DNA from: an uncultured Eubacteriales bacterium
Lineage (GTDB): Bacteria; Bacillota; Clostridia; Oscillospirales; Acutalibacteraceae
Assembly (NCBI GenBank): GCA_934692675.1
Contig: CAKUUD010000003.1
Span: 1 to 64,000 of the forward strand
Length of the DNA: 64,000 bases
Direction: 5' to 3'
Below the pieces are notes generated by a model, which was given only the letters and a program-made list of their open reading frames with translations, had not been told where the DNA came from and made no database searches. Below are positions 25,274 to 34,776 of the stretch, in pieces. Position numbers and translations under genes: made by a program. Position 1 is the first letter of the stretch. The number at the start of each line of letters is the position of its first letter.

Positions 25274-26380
25274 TTATCTGTCTTTTTTGAATATCGACAT
25301 TATATCGTAGAAACTTTCATCGTCTTCTTTTTGATTAGATGATGCAAAACCGTTTTTCGAAGAATCCAGTCCGTTATGTGCACCTGGTTGCTTGTTGTTT
25401 TGTGGAACAGGCATGAAAGATTCACGGGTAGAAAATCCTGTTGCGATAACGGTTACGCTGATTGAATCGTCCATGTTTTCATCAAATGCAGCACCCCAAA
25501 TGATATTTGCATCTTCATCAGCTTGCTGAGAAATGATGGATGATGCGGTTTCGATTTCATCAAGTCCGATATCAGGCGAAGCAGTAATATTAATGATAAC
25601 ACCCTTGGCGCCATTGATTGCTGTTTCGAGAAGCGGGCTGGAAATTGCCATGTTTGCAGCAACTTCTGCTTTATCTTTTCCGCTTGCTTGTCCAATTCCC
25701 ATGTGAGCGTATCCGGCGTCTTTCATTATAGATGTTACGTCCGCGAAATCTAGGTTTACAAGACCCGGTAAGAGAATCAAGTCAGAGATGCTTTGAACAC
25801 CTTGTCTTAAAACATCATCGGCAACGATAAATGCGTTCATAAGAGTGATTCTCTGTTGGCTGGCAAGTTTTAATCTTTCGTTTGGAATTACAACCAAAGA
25901 GTCTACGTGTTCTCTCAGTGCTGCGATTCCGTGCTCTGCTTGAGCCATTCTCTTTTGACCTTCAAATGCAAATGGCTTGGTAACTATTCCTATGGTAAGA
26001 ATTCCCATCTCTCTTGCAATTTGCGCAACTATAGGAGCAGCACCTGTTCCTGTTCCGCCGCCCATTCCTGCGGTTATAAATACCATGTCAGAGCCCTTAA
26101 GTGCGGCAATTATCTCGTCGCGGCTTTCTTCAGCGGCACGTTGACCAACTTCAGGCTTAGAACCTGCGCCTTTACCTCTTGTAATTTTTTCTCCGATTTG
26201 AATCTTATTTGTAGCCTTAGAGCGAAGCAAAGCTTGTCTATCTGTATTAACGCAGATAAACTCGACGCATTTTACACCGGAATCCACCATTCTGTTTACA
26301 GCGTTTCCGCCGCCGCCGCCCACTCCGACTACTTTTATTTTAACTATTTCTTCGGTATTATTATCGAATTCAAAACCCAT
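25274..26380 (-). CDS. ftsZ: cell division protein FtsZ
   Basis: This tubulin homologue polymerises with GTP into the Z ring at the division site. The 368-residue protein has GVGGGGGNAVNRM (residues 17-29), the tubulin signature GGGTGTGAAP near 108, the T7 synergy loop NLDFADV near 209, and a variable acidic linker ending in a conserved-looking C-terminal tail (DDESFYDIMSIFKKDR), the docking site for FtsA/SepF-type partners. GGAGGG precedes the ATG. It is monocistronic here with its own promoter and terminator, away from ftsA and the dcw genes at 59836-64000. Confidence 0.97.
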   Translation of the reverse strand: MGFEFDNNTEEIVKIKVVGVGGGGGNAVNRMVDSGVKCVEFICVNTDRQALLRSKATNKIQIGEKITRGKGAGSKPEVGQRAAEESRDEIIAALKGSDMVFITAGMGGGTGTGAAPIVAQIAREMGILTIGIVTKPFAFEGQKRMAQAEHGIAALREHVDSLVVIPNERLKLASQQRITLMNAFIVADDVLRQGVQSISDLILLPGLVNLDFADVTSIMKDAGYAHMGIGQASGKDKAEVAANMAISSPLLETAINGAKGVIINITASPDIGLDEIETASSIISQQADEDANIIWGAAFDENMDDSISVTVIATGFSTRESFMPVPQNNKQPGAHNGLDSSKNGFASSNQKEDDESFYDIMSIFKKDR

Positions 26381-26459
26381 ATGCTAACCCTCCGTGTTAA
26401 CTGGCAATCTACATTGCTAATTTATTATTTTATGTATTATCCATCAAATTCTTCGATTA

Positions 26460-26488
26460 AGTATAACACATAAATATATTTTTTTCAA
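26460..26488 (-). promoter_or_regulatory. promoter of ftsZ
   Basis: Minus strand TTGAAA (26483-26488), 17 bases, TATACT (26460-26465), about 75 bases before the ftsZ ATG. Confidence 0.7.
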
Positions 26489-26563
26489 CAATATATAGTT
26501 AATTTTAAAAATTAAAAGTTAAATATTAAAATAATTTTTTTAAAATTAGTGATTTGTTTTGAT

Positions 26564-26592
26564 TTGACAAGCATTAAAATAAGTAATATAAT
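26564..26592 (+). promoter_or_regulatory. consensus promoter of the 188-residue protein gene
   Basis: TTGACA (26564-26569), 17 bases, TATAAT (26587-26592): a perfect sigma-A consensus 51 bases before the gene. Confidence 0.85.
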
Positions 26593-26643
26593 CAGTAATA
26601 AATCCAAAATAAAATTTATAATTCAAAGAAAGGCCTAAAAATT

Positions 26644-27210
26644 ATGTGCAAAATACGTATAAATTCGCGCATTAGAGCGATTTTTCTGGTTATAATAGGA
26701 ATTTTTTCAATAAATTCCGTAAAAGTTCATGGAGATTATCATTTTCTTAATAACAAAGGCTTTATTCACATATTGTATGACGAAAAAGAGCGCCAAGTTT
26801 TTAAAAAATTGTACGATTATATGAATACTACTCACTGTTCATACAGAAGATACCAAATTGAAGAACTTCTTCCTGAAGAATTCAAAAAAATGTTTGAGAG
26901 CAAAAAGACAGGTATTATGTATGCTGTTTCAAAAAGAGGTTTTAAATATGCTTTTGGTGAAGTTTTACATAAAGTGATGCCTGCTTTCCCGCTTGATGAT
27001 GAAGAGGCCGTGAAATTAGCCTCGATTTATTTGGGCGTTGAACCCGAAGATATACACGACGCTGCTTTCAGAAATCGTGCCCAGTATATGGCTTGCGAAG
27101 GGTACGGTTATTTCGGTTACGATGTTATGGTTCGTAAAATTAGTAAATCGAGTAGATTTTATTTTATTGATTTAAGAACCTACCTCGAAACAGTTTACCG
27201 AAATAGATAA
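26644..27210 (+). CDS. unrecognised secreted protein, 188 residues
   Basis: I do not recognise this protein. It has a basic N-terminus and a hydrophobic stretch (about residues 10-25, AIFLVIIGIFSINS) that reads as a signal peptide, then a mature part of about 158 residues with LPEEFKKMFESK, FPLDDEEAVKLASIYLGV and CEGYGYFGYDVMVRK. Composition is balanced, so it is probably a real folded domain. It has its own perfect consensus promoter and a strong terminator, suggesting high constitutive expression. GAAAGG lies about ten bases before the ATG. It stands alone between ftsZ and a small membrane protein on the other strand. Confidence 0.65.
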   Translation: MCKIRINSRIRAIFLVIIGIFSINSVKVHGDYHFLNNKGFIHILYDEKERQVFKKLYDYMNTTHCSYRRYQIEELLPEEFKKMFESKKTGIMYAVSKRGFKYAFGEVLHKVMPAFPLDDEEAVKLASIYLGVEPEDIHDAAFRNRAQYMACEGYGYFGYDVMVRKISKSSRFYFIDLRTYLETVYRNR

Positions 27211-27233
27211 GAAGATTTATATCGATAAAAAAC

Positions 27234-27251
27234 CTCCCTTATTTAAGGGAG
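27234..27251. terminator. bidirectional terminator
   Basis: CTCCCTTATTTAAGGGAG is an eight-base stem with TT at the tip, with seven T downstream on the plus strand and GGTTTTTT on the minus strand. It serves the 188-residue gene and the convergent small membrane gene. Confidence 0.88.
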
Positions 27252-27257
27252 ATTTTT

Positions 27258-27419
27258 TTAGTTTATGCTGGATTCCAAGTACTCATCGAGCTCTTTGTCT
27301 TCTCTTTTTTTCTTTCTTTCGAATAAAAGCACCATCGAAACCGCCACAGTGATAATTGTGAATATTGATGCTATGATTCCTACAAACATCATGGAACTTA
27401 ATTTATTTTTTCCGTTCAA
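27258..27419 (-). CDS. small single-span membrane protein, 53 residues
   Basis: On the minus strand a TTG at 27419, eight bases after AAAGGGG, opens a frame of 53 codons. The product has a short polar N-terminus, one membrane span (about residues 9-33, MMFVGIIASIFTIITVAVSM), then a strongly charged tail (ERKKKREDKELDEYLESS). It fits a bitopic membrane peptide. It lies 67 bases after the P-type ATPase gene on the same strand and before a shared terminator, so it may be co-transcribed and could be a small regulatory subunit, but that is inference. No family is recognised. Confidence 0.6.
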   Translation of the reverse strand: MNGKNKLSSMMFVGIIASIFTIITVAVSMVLLFERKKKREDKELDEYLESSIN

Positions 27420-27486
27420 TTTAATTTCCCCTTTCAATTTATCCTAAGTTTATACTAATTAATTTGACCAGTCAAGTCAATCAAAT

Positions 27487-29865
27487 TTATGTCGAATGAT
27501 TTTTTAAAATTAATTTTTCGGTCCATTTTTCCCAAGGAACCTTTGAAAATAACTCGTAAATTACGTATCCCGTTACAAAAAGAGGTATGAAAATCAAGAA
27601 ATTTACCCAGTTAAAAGGTTCGACGCTGAATACATTTGAGAATAATGTCATCCCTATGAAAAATGATAAACTCACGCCCCATAACAAGGTTTTTCGCAAT
27701 TTGTTGAGCGGCAACGAAATATTATATAAAAGCATAATCCCAATCGCACCCGTTATCAAAACCGCTAAAGTAGAGTATTTAAAATAGCTTAGATTAAACA
27801 CCGCATATAGTCCCACGCAAATCAAAATTTCGCTCACAATCGTAAGTGCCGCCGGTAAAGCCTTGCTTACTATGTTCGTGAAAAGGTTTCCTTGAATTTT
27901 TTGCCTGGTTGGTTCGAGTGCAAGCACAAATGAAGGTATTCCTATCGTTAAGGAGCTTAGCAAAGTCATTTGAATTAAAATAAAAGGATAAGAATACGGA
28001 ATAATCACAAATAAAAGCGAAAGCAAAAATGAATATATAGTTTTTACAAGGAACAAAGAAGACGACCTTTGAATATTATTTATAGCGATTCTTCCTTCTG
28101 CTACCGCCAAAGGCATCGAGGCAAAATCAGAATTCAAAAGCACCAAATGAGAAATATTCCTTGCGATATCGCTTCCGTTAGCCATTGCCACACTGCAGTC
28201 GGATTCTTTCATTGCCAGTACGTCATTCACGCCATCGCCGACCATCGCCACGGTTTTTCCGCTTTCTTTAAGAGCTTTTATTATGAGTTGTTTTTGCAGT
28301 GGTGTTACCCTTCCGAAAATTGTGTATTTTATTGCGGCTTCGCGGATTTCCTCTTCGGATTTCAATGTCGATACATCAATATATGAATCGGTATTATCAA
28401 GTTCAACACGCTTGGCTATTTTTGATACCGTGATCGGATTGTCGCCCGAAATAACCTTTATATTTACGCCTTGCTTTTTAAAGAAGTTCAGAGTTTTCGC
28501 CGCGCTGTGCCGTATTTTATCTTTTATGAGGACTATTCCGATATATTCCAAATCATCCGGTAAATTTTCATTTTTAAAAGAATTTTTCGAATGAGCAACT
28601 GTTATTACTCTGTAATCTTCAGAAAGTTTTTGTATATCGTGTTCAATTTTATAATTCTGATCTTTAAAAATTATCTCGCCCGCACCCATTACTATTGTCC
28701 CGAGCTCTTTAGATTGAATCCCGGACCATTTTTTTTCCGAGGAAAATGGGATTAGTTTTTCTATTGTCATATTGTTTTCTTTGCTTTTGAATACCTCGGC
28801 TATAGCCTTAAATGTTTCGTTGGAATCATTTAAATTATTTGCGATTGCCGATAAATAACGGCTCATTTCTTGCTTCGAAAAATTGCTTGAAGGGATAACA
28901 TCATGTATTTCAAAACTACCTTCGGTTATCGTTCCGGTCTTGTCGAGGCAAAGCGTGTCAACTCGTGCCAAAGTTTCGAGGCAGTAAATATCTTGTACGA
29001 GAATTCTTTTTTTCGAGAGTCTCACAACACCGACGGCAAGTACGGAGCTTGTTAAAAGAACCAATCCCTCGGGAATCATGCTGGTTAAAGCTGCGGATGT
29101 TGTGATTATCGCCGAGGAATAATCATATCCTGATGATAGCAATTGACGGTAAAAAAGTATTCCGCCGATGGGTATAATTGCTATCGAAATAATTTTTATT
29201 ATTTTATTTACAGTAGTCATGATTTCTGATTTTGTTTTTTTGATGCACTTGGATTCTTTAAGCATCGCCGAGGAATAATTTTCTTTCCCCACGTGTTCCG
29301 CCTGAGCTGTGCATTTTCCGCTTACCACATAGCTCCCAGCCAGCAATAAATCTCCTGGTTTTTTTGAAATTAAATCGGGTTCCCCGGTCAAAAACGATTC
29401 ATTTACTTCGCATTTTCCTTGCTTTATGACAGAGTCCGCCATTATTTGGTTACCCGGCTCAAAAAATAATACATCGTCGAGCACAACTTGTTCTATTGGG
29501 ATTTTTTTATGCTTGCCGTTTCTTATGACATTCGCGTGGCTGCATGATATGAAGTTCAGGCGCTCAACTGTGCTTCTGGCGCGTAATTCCTGGCTGATTC
29601 CTATTATGCAGTTGCATATAACTACTCCCATAAACATAAGATTTTTATATAAGCCCGTGTACATAACCGCCGCTGCGATGATTATATTTAGTATGTTGAA
29701 AAGTGTAAGGGTGTTATCTTTTATTATATCGGAAGTGGACTTGGTTTTTATGGATTTGTCAACGTTTACAAGTCCGTCGTTTATACGACTTTTTATTTCT
29801 TTATCGGTAAGACCGAAATTTTCTTTGGGGTGATATCTTACGATTTTATTTTCAGCTTCTTCCAT
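27487..29865 (-). CDS. cation-transporting P-type ATPase (CtpE-like)
   Basis: The protein couples ATP hydrolysis to ion transport across the cytoplasmic membrane. The 792-residue protein has an N-terminal cytoplasmic segment, two spans, the actuator motif FLTGEPD, two spans with MIPEGLVLLTS (the P2-type PEGL), the phosphorylation site DKTGTITEG near residue 320, the hinge GDGVND near 540, and six C-terminal spans. It lacks an N-terminal metal-binding domain, so it is not a P1B pump. The overall form resembles Mycobacterium CtpE, a calcium importer, but the ion here is not proven. AGGAGG precedes the ATG; it is divergent from ylmC. Confidence 0.88.
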   Translation of the reverse strand: MEEAENKIVRYHPKENFGLTDKEIKSRINDGLVNVDKSIKTKSTSDIIKDNTLTLFNILNIIIAAAVMYTGLYKNLMFMGVVICNCIIGISQELRARSTVERLNFISCSHANVIRNGKHKKIPIEQVVLDDVLFFEPGNQIMADSVIKQGKCEVNESFLTGEPDLISKKPGDLLLAGSYVVSGKCTAQAEHVGKENYSSAMLKESKCIKKTKSEIMTTVNKIIKIISIAIIPIGGILFYRQLLSSGYDYSSAIITTSAALTSMIPEGLVLLTSSVLAVGVVRLSKKRILVQDIYCLETLARVDTLCLDKTGTITEGSFEIHDVIPSSNFSKQEMSRYLSAIANNLNDSNETFKAIAEVFKSKENNMTIEKLIPFSSEKKWSGIQSKELGTIVMGAGEIIFKDQNYKIEHDIQKLSEDYRVITVAHSKNSFKNENLPDDLEYIGIVLIKDKIRHSAAKTLNFFKKQGVNIKVISGDNPITVSKIAKRVELDNTDSYIDVSTLKSEEEIREAAIKYTIFGRVTPLQKQLIIKALKESGKTVAMVGDGVNDVLAMKESDCSVAMANGSDIARNISHLVLLNSDFASMPLAVAEGRIAINNIQRSSSLFLVKTIYSFLLSLLFVIIPYSYPFILIQMTLLSSLTIGIPSFVLALEPTRQKIQGNLFTNIVSKALPAALTIVSEILICVGLYAVFNLSYFKYSTLAVLITGAIGIMLLYNISLPLNKLRKTLLWGVSLSFFIGMTLFSNVFSVEPFNWVNFLIFIPLFVTGYVIYELFSKVPWEKWTEKLILKNHST

Positions 29866-29949
29866 AAGCTCCTCCTATAAGTTCATTTGAGTAAATTATA
29901 AATAATTCGGTGAATATGTCAAATATATATCTTGAGGTGAATAATTTAT

Positions 29950-30246
29950 ATGACTTGTAGAATAGTAGATATGAAAAATAAAGAAGTTATAAGTGTTAAA
30001 GATGGCTGCAGAATAGGCTGTGTCAATGATGTGGAAGTAGATATGAAATGTGCAAAACTTATCGCTATTATTGTTTACGGCAGGCCGAAATGCTTGGGTA
30101 TTTTCGGTCGGGAAGACGACGTAGTCATAAAATGGGAAAACATCGAAGTTGTTGGTGAGGATACAATCCTTGTGAATTATAACCCCGTATTTAGAAAAAA
30201 GCGAAAATGCACGTGCTTTTCGCAATTTTTCAGACTCTGGAAATGA
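29950..30246 (+). CDS. ylmC: YlmC/YmxH-family PRC-barrel protein
   Basis: This 98-residue PRC-barrel-like protein belongs to a family conserved in spore-forming Firmicutes and often annotated as sporulation-associated; its biochemical role is unknown. The pattern RIVDMKNKEVISVKDGCRIG...VDMKCAKLIAIIVYGRPK..GIFGREDDVVIKWENIEVVGEDTILV is characteristic. A basic, Cys-containing tail follows. GAGGTGA stands 11 bases before the ATG. It is divergent from the ATPase and convergent with the four-repeat protein. Confidence 0.88.
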   Translation: MTCRIVDMKNKEVISVKDGCRIGCVNDVEVDMKCAKLIAIIVYGRPKCLGIFGREDDVVIKWENIEVVGEDTILVNYNPVFRKKRKCTCFSQFFRLWK

Positions 30247-30255
30247 TTATAATGT

Positions 30256-32265
30256 TCACATATGACGAAGATATGAAAGTGTATATTGCCAGCTGTCCCT
30301 TGTTATTTTTTTAAGAAGGTCTCTTTTTACATAAATCGTGCAATTAAGCCCTTTTTGGAATTTAGCCCACATAGATTCCTTTAGCGGCAAATTAAAATTC
30401 GTTCTGATGTCATTATCTATGAGAAGTATGTCAAGATATTCAAAATCATCGATTGAAAGGAATTTCCTGTGATTTGGAAGGCGATGTAGCGCCTTTGTAT
30501 ATATATAATCCCTGAAAAGACTTATATCAAGCGCTTTCCTGTCGCCCGGTCTTTTCGTTTGGGGAGTAATTTCTGCAACAACAATCGTTTCATTCGAAAT
30601 TTTTTCGTCTATGGTTACTATTAAATAAAAATCAAAATTATCATTTAAATACTCCATCGTATCCACATCGCATGTCCTGGGCAAATATGAATATTTATGA
30701 GACTTAGGGTACATAGCGTACCTGGTATTTTCCCAAGAATCGAGTTGACCGTTGGTTATTATATAATCCATGTCTCTATTGTACGCAAGCGCGAATTTTT
30801 CGAAAAATAAATCAGTGGGAACATAGCCCGTAAAATCATGTCTTATAAGCATGCAAAGATTGGATGGTTTGCGAGCTACGATATAGTTTCTGGAAACGGT
30901 TTTTAATTCTTGGTAGTCTAATATTTTCTCGTCAAATATAACCATGTCGAAATAATCTGTAATAATAAATTCTTCGGATGTTTTCTTGAATCCAAAAATA
31001 TTTTTATTTTTTGTCACGAATTTTTTGACATCTTCCAAACATGCGCGTGATTTGTACGAATCAAAACTTTCGGGAGTGATGCTCAAAAAATAATGATTGT
31101 TTTTTAGAGATTTTGATATGGTAAAGCAAATTCCATTTATAATTTCTTTTTTAATATTAATCATATATTTGGCGTCTGAATTTGAAGGAGAAAGAGTTCG
31201 TTTGTTTTCTTCTTCTTCGAATGCCCTCAAAAGATTACTTGGCATGAATTCTTCTTTTTTTGGCCTCATGAATAGTCTTAAAAATTTACCTTTACTGTAA
31301 GTAACGATCCTCCCCATAAACTGAGTATCTGCTCGTAGGTCATCCGCACATCCATGCACAATAATAGCATCCAACTTTTCAAGAGGGTTTGAAAGTGGCT
31401 GGCACGATAATTTCTGAGTATATTCAAATGCCTGCTGATTATCCGTTAGATATTTTTTGACGGATTCCCAATCCACAGGATGCTCTAAAGAATCCGAATA
31501 TTTCGGAGTTATTTTAAGCACTCTCGTCGTCCAGTTCGGCACGGATACAATTTCATAATTATAATATTCTGAGGTATTATTTTTTTCTAAGAATTCATCT
31601 AAATGATGGGTTCGCGGCATTGATTCGCCGCCGTATGTGAAAACCACATTCGGGTCGGCTATGATTGAGCCAGGAGATGGGCTTTTTTCCACTTCTTTTT
31701 GGTAAAAATCCGTCTCATAAAATTTGTCTCTGAACTTGTTTTTGGCGTAAATATTATAACCATCTATCACAACGCGCCCCGGGATGTCTTCAAGTTTAGA
31801 CCAGTTGCTTTTTTTAGAAAGAAAACCATCTTCCAAAGCTATTTTTGAGTCTATAATCAAAGCATCCGCATAGGTGAGGGCTTCGCTTTCGCTTAGTACA
31901 AACGTTTTATATTTGCGGTGAAAAATTTCTTTTTTTGAAAGAAGAAATTCTTTTACATCTTTCTCACTTAGCTTTTCAGAGGAATTATAATCTCTAGTTG
32001 CAGTGATTTTCACAGCTTGTTTTGTGCAGTCGGGGACTTCTATAATTTTAAATCTAATATTTTTATTTTGAGTATTTTTATCACAAAGATCATCGCCATG
32101 CAATTTAAGCCTCTTGGCCTTTTCGTAGACCGAACATTCTCCGAACATTCTTTTTGATACCGAACTTTCATTTTCTCCTATCGCAAATAATGCACTGTTA
32201 CCGATTAAAATAAGCGACAGTGCAGCAGAGGTAATACTTTTTGCTGATTTGATTTTTTTAGACAT
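30256..32265 (-). CDS. secreted protein with four internal repeats
   Basis: The 669-residue protein starts with a typical signal peptide (basic KKIKSAKS, hydrophobic ITSAALSLILIGNSALFAIG). The rest is four divergent copies of one domain of about 118 residues, at about 71-187, 237-354, 379-496 and 546-669. Each copy goes from a strand ([FY]-x-I-x-x-V..., then KITP-like), through a helix with VKKFLxxNKxxF, to a L-[DS]-x-x-E-x-L-x-Y-x-D-x-[LI]-I-x-D strand, to G-R-x-V and a final MPSxLL..F helix. I know no family for it. AAGGAG precedes the ATG. The TrhA gene lies just upstream on the same strand. Confidence 0.7.
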   Translation of the reverse strand: MSKKIKSAKSITSAALSLILIGNSALFAIGENESSVSKRMFGECSVYEKAKRLKLHGDDLCDKNTQNKNIRFKIIEVPDCTKQAVKITATRDYNSSEKLSEKDVKEFLLSKKEIFHRKYKTFVLSESEALTYADALIIDSKIALEDGFLSKKSNWSKLEDIPGRVVIDGYNIYAKNKFRDKFYETDFYQKEVEKSPSPGSIIADPNVVFTYGGESMPRTHHLDEFLEKNNTSEYYNYEIVSVPNWTTRVLKITPKYSDSLEHPVDWESVKKYLTDNQQAFEYTQKLSCQPLSNPLEKLDAIIVHGCADDLRADTQFMGRIVTYSKGKFLRLFMRPKKEEFMPSNLLRAFEEEENKRTLSPSNSDAKYMINIKKEIINGICFTISKSLKNNHYFLSITPESFDSYKSRACLEDVKKFVTKNKNIFGFKKTSEEFIITDYFDMVIFDEKILDYQELKTVSRNYIVARKPSNLCMLIRHDFTGYVPTDLFFEKFALAYNRDMDYIITNGQLDSWENTRYAMYPKSHKYSYLPRTCDVDTMEYLNDNFDFYLIVTIDEKISNETIVVAEITPQTKRPGDRKALDISLFRDYIYTKALHRLPNHRKFLSIDDFEYLDILLIDNDIRTNFNLPLKESMWAKFQKGLNCTIYVKRDLLKKITRDSWQYTLSYLRHM

Positions 32266-32277
32266 AAATTCTCCTTT

Positions 32278-32931
32278 TTAAATTACGAGTACTTGATAGT
32301 GGCAAATGCTTCCGGTTAGGACAAACAAGTGCCAAATGAAATGTATATATTTTACTTTTTTGCCAATTACATACAGTATTGCGCCGACTGAATAAAAAAT
32401 CCCTCCGATAAATAGCCATTTTAACTGAGAATAGCTCAGACACCTCATTGCAGGCTTAGAGATAAATACTACGCTCCAACCCATTACCAAATAACATACC
32501 ATTGAAATTTTAGAAAATTTGTTTACATCTATTAAATTTAAAATTATCCCTACAATAGCTACAGACCAAACTGTCAAAAGGACAACCGTCCCGGCTGTTT
32601 CCGTGATGTAATTCATACACAGAGGAGTGTATGTCCCGGCTATGAGCAAAAAAATAGAGCAATGATCAAATTTTCTGAACACGGACTTAAGATTCCCTGA
32701 AGGCAAAGCATGATAGATTGATGAAACCGAATACAGAGTGAAAAGTGTAGCGCCATAAATCAAAATTCCCGGCAGGAACTGTTTGTTATGATGATTTTTA
32801 ATCACCAACATTACTATTCCCCACAGTGCAAGCACAGCGCCGGCGCCGTGAGAAAGTGCATTCAAAAATTCTTCCATTGGAGTATATACGGGCATAGTGG
32901 ATTTGCTTTTGGTAATAGATTTTTTAAGCAT
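32278..32931 (-). CDS. trhA: TrhA/hemolysin III family membrane protein
   Basis: This belongs to the PAQR-like hemolysin III family (YqfA/TrhA), implicated in membrane energetics in E. coli; the hemolysin name is historical. The 217-residue protein has seven predicted spans and the conserved polar residues EEFLNALSHGAG (residues about 20-31), SSIYHAL, FDHCSIFLLIAGTYTP and the C-terminal HFIWHLFVLTGSICHY, whose histidines probably bind a metal. The start is the ATG at 32931 after AAGGTGA; the GTG at 32940 lies in that site. It is divergent from cwlD and 12 bases from the repeat protein gene. Confidence 0.9.
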   Translation of the reverse strand: MLKKSITKSKSTMPVYTPMEEFLNALSHGAGAVLALWGIVMLVIKNHHNKQFLPGILIYGATLFTLYSVSSIYHALPSGNLKSVFRKFDHCSIFLLIAGTYTPLCMNYITETAGTVVLLTVWSVAIVGIILNLIDVNKFSKISMVCYLVMGWSVVFISKPAMRCLSYSQLKWLFIGGIFYSVGAILYVIGKKVKYIHFIWHLFVLTGSICHYQVLVI

Positions 32932-33080
32932 ATTTATCACCTTTGTATCGTATATTATTATAATTTTTTTACTAATACATTATACCCACATATTAAGCGA
33001 TTTTCAAATAGATTTTAAATAGTGTTAAATATTTTAAGAAACGCATATATATACTTCAAAAGGAGTGAGATATATAACAT

Positions 33081-33827
33081 ATGAAGTTTGTAAAAATTAT
33101 AAAATCAAAAAAATTTTTAACTTTTATGTGGGTGGTAGGTTTTATCTCTGTTTTTGCGCTGGGATTCGTGGTTTATGGGGCTATAAGCGATAAAATCAGC
33201 GGCGAAAAAAATGACTTGGCTACGGTTATTTTGGATCCCGGTCATGGTGGTGAAGATGGTGGTGCTGTAGGAATTGACGGCATTATTGAGAAAGATATAA
33301 ATTTAAGCATATCTTTAAAGCTGAGGGATCTTTTGCAGGCTGCTGGCTATAAAGTTATTATGACCCGTGAAACAGACACTGCGATATATGACGATGATTC
33401 CAAAACTTTAAGAGAAAAAAAGCGCTCGGATTTATATAATCGTGCAGCGATAATTAAAGATAATTCCAAAGAAAAAACCATTTTTGTAAGCATACATCAA
33501 AACAAATTTCCAAATGAAAAATATTTCGGCTCTCAAATATTCTATTCAAAAAATCACGCTGGAAGCCAAAATTTAGCCTCAGGGATAAAGGATTCCCTTG
33601 TGGGACTTATCCAGCCCGAAAATACAAGAGAAACCAAGCCTGCGGATAAAAAAATATTCTTACTTCATAACGCCCAAATTCCCGCTGTTATTGTTGAATG
33701 CGGATTCCTTTCCAATCAAGACGAAGCGAACAAACTCACAAAACCCGAGTACCAAACTCAACTTGCATTTAGCATTTATTGCGGAATCTCAAATTACTTT
33801 ATAAATAATTCAACAGATAAAATTTGA
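33081..33827 (+). CDS. cwlD: N-acetylmuramoyl-L-alanine amidase CwlD
   Basis: CwlD removes peptide side chains from muramic acid during spore cortex synthesis, preparing muramic-delta-lactam that marks cortex for germination. The 248-residue protein has an N-terminal membrane anchor (about residues 12-34) and an Amidase_3 domain with the zinc ligands in LDPGHGGEDGGA (His), IIEKDINL (Glu) and VSIHQNKF (His), and the catalytic Glu in VECGFLSNQDE. The length and the RSDLYNRAAI segment match CwlD rather than the large autolysins. AAGGAG lies 14 bases before the ATG, somewhat far. Confidence 0.88.
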   Translation: MKFVKIIKSKKFLTFMWVVGFISVFALGFVVYGAISDKISGEKNDLATVILDPGHGGEDGGAVGIDGIIEKDINLSISLKLRDLLQAAGYKVIMTRETDTAIYDDDSKTLREKKRSDLYNRAAIIKDNSKEKTIFVSIHQNKFPNEKYFGSQIFYSKNHAGSQNLASGIKDSLVGLIQPENTRETKPADKKIFLLHNAQIPAVIVECGFLSNQDEANKLTKPEYQTQLAFSIYCGISNYFINNSTDKI

Positions 33828-33920
33828 TTTTAATCTAAATTTAAATCACTATTGATTTTTTATGAAAATTATGTTAAAATTAGAACATAGAAATTTAAAA
33901 ATCAGGAGTGATTGCTTAAT

Positions 33921-34703
33921 ATGTTTTTTCCATGTTTTAATATGTGTAACCCTGATGTTTCGATGGATTCATGTATTTCTACTCCAACGAGCATTGTGGA
34001 AAGCAGACGAGAATCATCCGAAAGTTATAAGATGGAAGAAGAAACCGGAGATTATGCCTATCTCCAGTCGCAGCTTTGCTCCGATAAATTAAAAATAGAT
34101 TTGGAATTTAAAGAAAAAGACGATAATACGCCAAAAAATTTTTCTACTACACTTAAAACTCCCTTCGGCGAAGTTACCGTCAGATTTATATATTGTCCCG
34201 TGCAAAAACGTTACAACAGGTTTATTTGTGGCGGCGGAAAATACACTGACCTTGTGAAAAAACTAGATCAAAAATACGCAAGCAATAAATCCAGAAAAGC
34301 TATTTATGGTCAAATACTCAAATATTTAACATCAGCCCCTGTATCTGATGGTGTAGACCCATGGAAATGCGAACTTTTTAAATCTAAATATGAAAATAAA
34401 ATTTTGGCGTATTTTTGCGCTATATTAACTGTGTGCGATCCATGCTTTGGTGAGGGAGCAGACGGCGGCAAAGACGTTAGATCAGCGCTCAGAAGCACCG
34501 AATGTGAAAAAGGATGTTCATTTAAAAAGTTTTTGGAGCCTTCGTTTTATCCTATGTCGCAACGAGGAGCCTATCGCCTTGCCAGGAGATTAACAAAAAC
34601 CACTAAAATATCCGGTCGCCCGGGCACATATCAAGGATTTACAAATCTTACCAATAATCAGAGCCCTGCTAAGCCAAAACTCAAACGCTCCGCGACGTTA
34701 TAA
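33921..34703 (+). CDS. unrecognised 260-residue protein
   Basis: I do not recognise this protein. It has no signal peptide or membrane span. The first 40 residues are Ser/Cys-rich (FFPCFNMCNP, STPTSIVESRRESSESY), then a region with strands (FSTTLKTPFGEVTVRFIYCPVQK) and a helical part with conserved-looking DPCFGEGADGGKDVRSALR, and a basic C-terminus (RRLTKTTKISGRPGTY). The ATG at 33921 is 12 bases from AGGAG; the TTG at 33912 is only three. Low hydrophobicity and a basic tail would allow nucleic-acid binding, but this is only a guess. It is monocistronic between cwlD and radA. Confidence 0.6.
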   Translation: MFFPCFNMCNPDVSMDSCISTPTSIVESRRESSESYKMEEETGDYAYLQSQLCSDKLKIDLEFKEKDDNTPKNFSTTLKTPFGEVTVRFIYCPVQKRYNRFICGGGKYTDLVKKLDQKYASNKSRKAIYGQILKYLTSAPVSDGVDPWKCELFKSKYENKILAYFCAILTVCDPCFGEGADGGKDVRSALRSTECEKGCSFKKFLEPSFYPMSQRGAYRLARRLTKTTKISGRPGTYQGFTNLTNNQSPAKPKLKRSATL

Positions 34704-34776
34704 ATAAATCTCTTAACAGAACCCTCTAAAAGGTGTAGTATATTTAGTAAGAAAATTATTTTTAGAGGAAGAGATT

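Noticed and set aside
27265..27447. Plus-strand 60-codon ORF
   Set aside because: It is the antisense of the small membrane protein, which has the better start site and composition.
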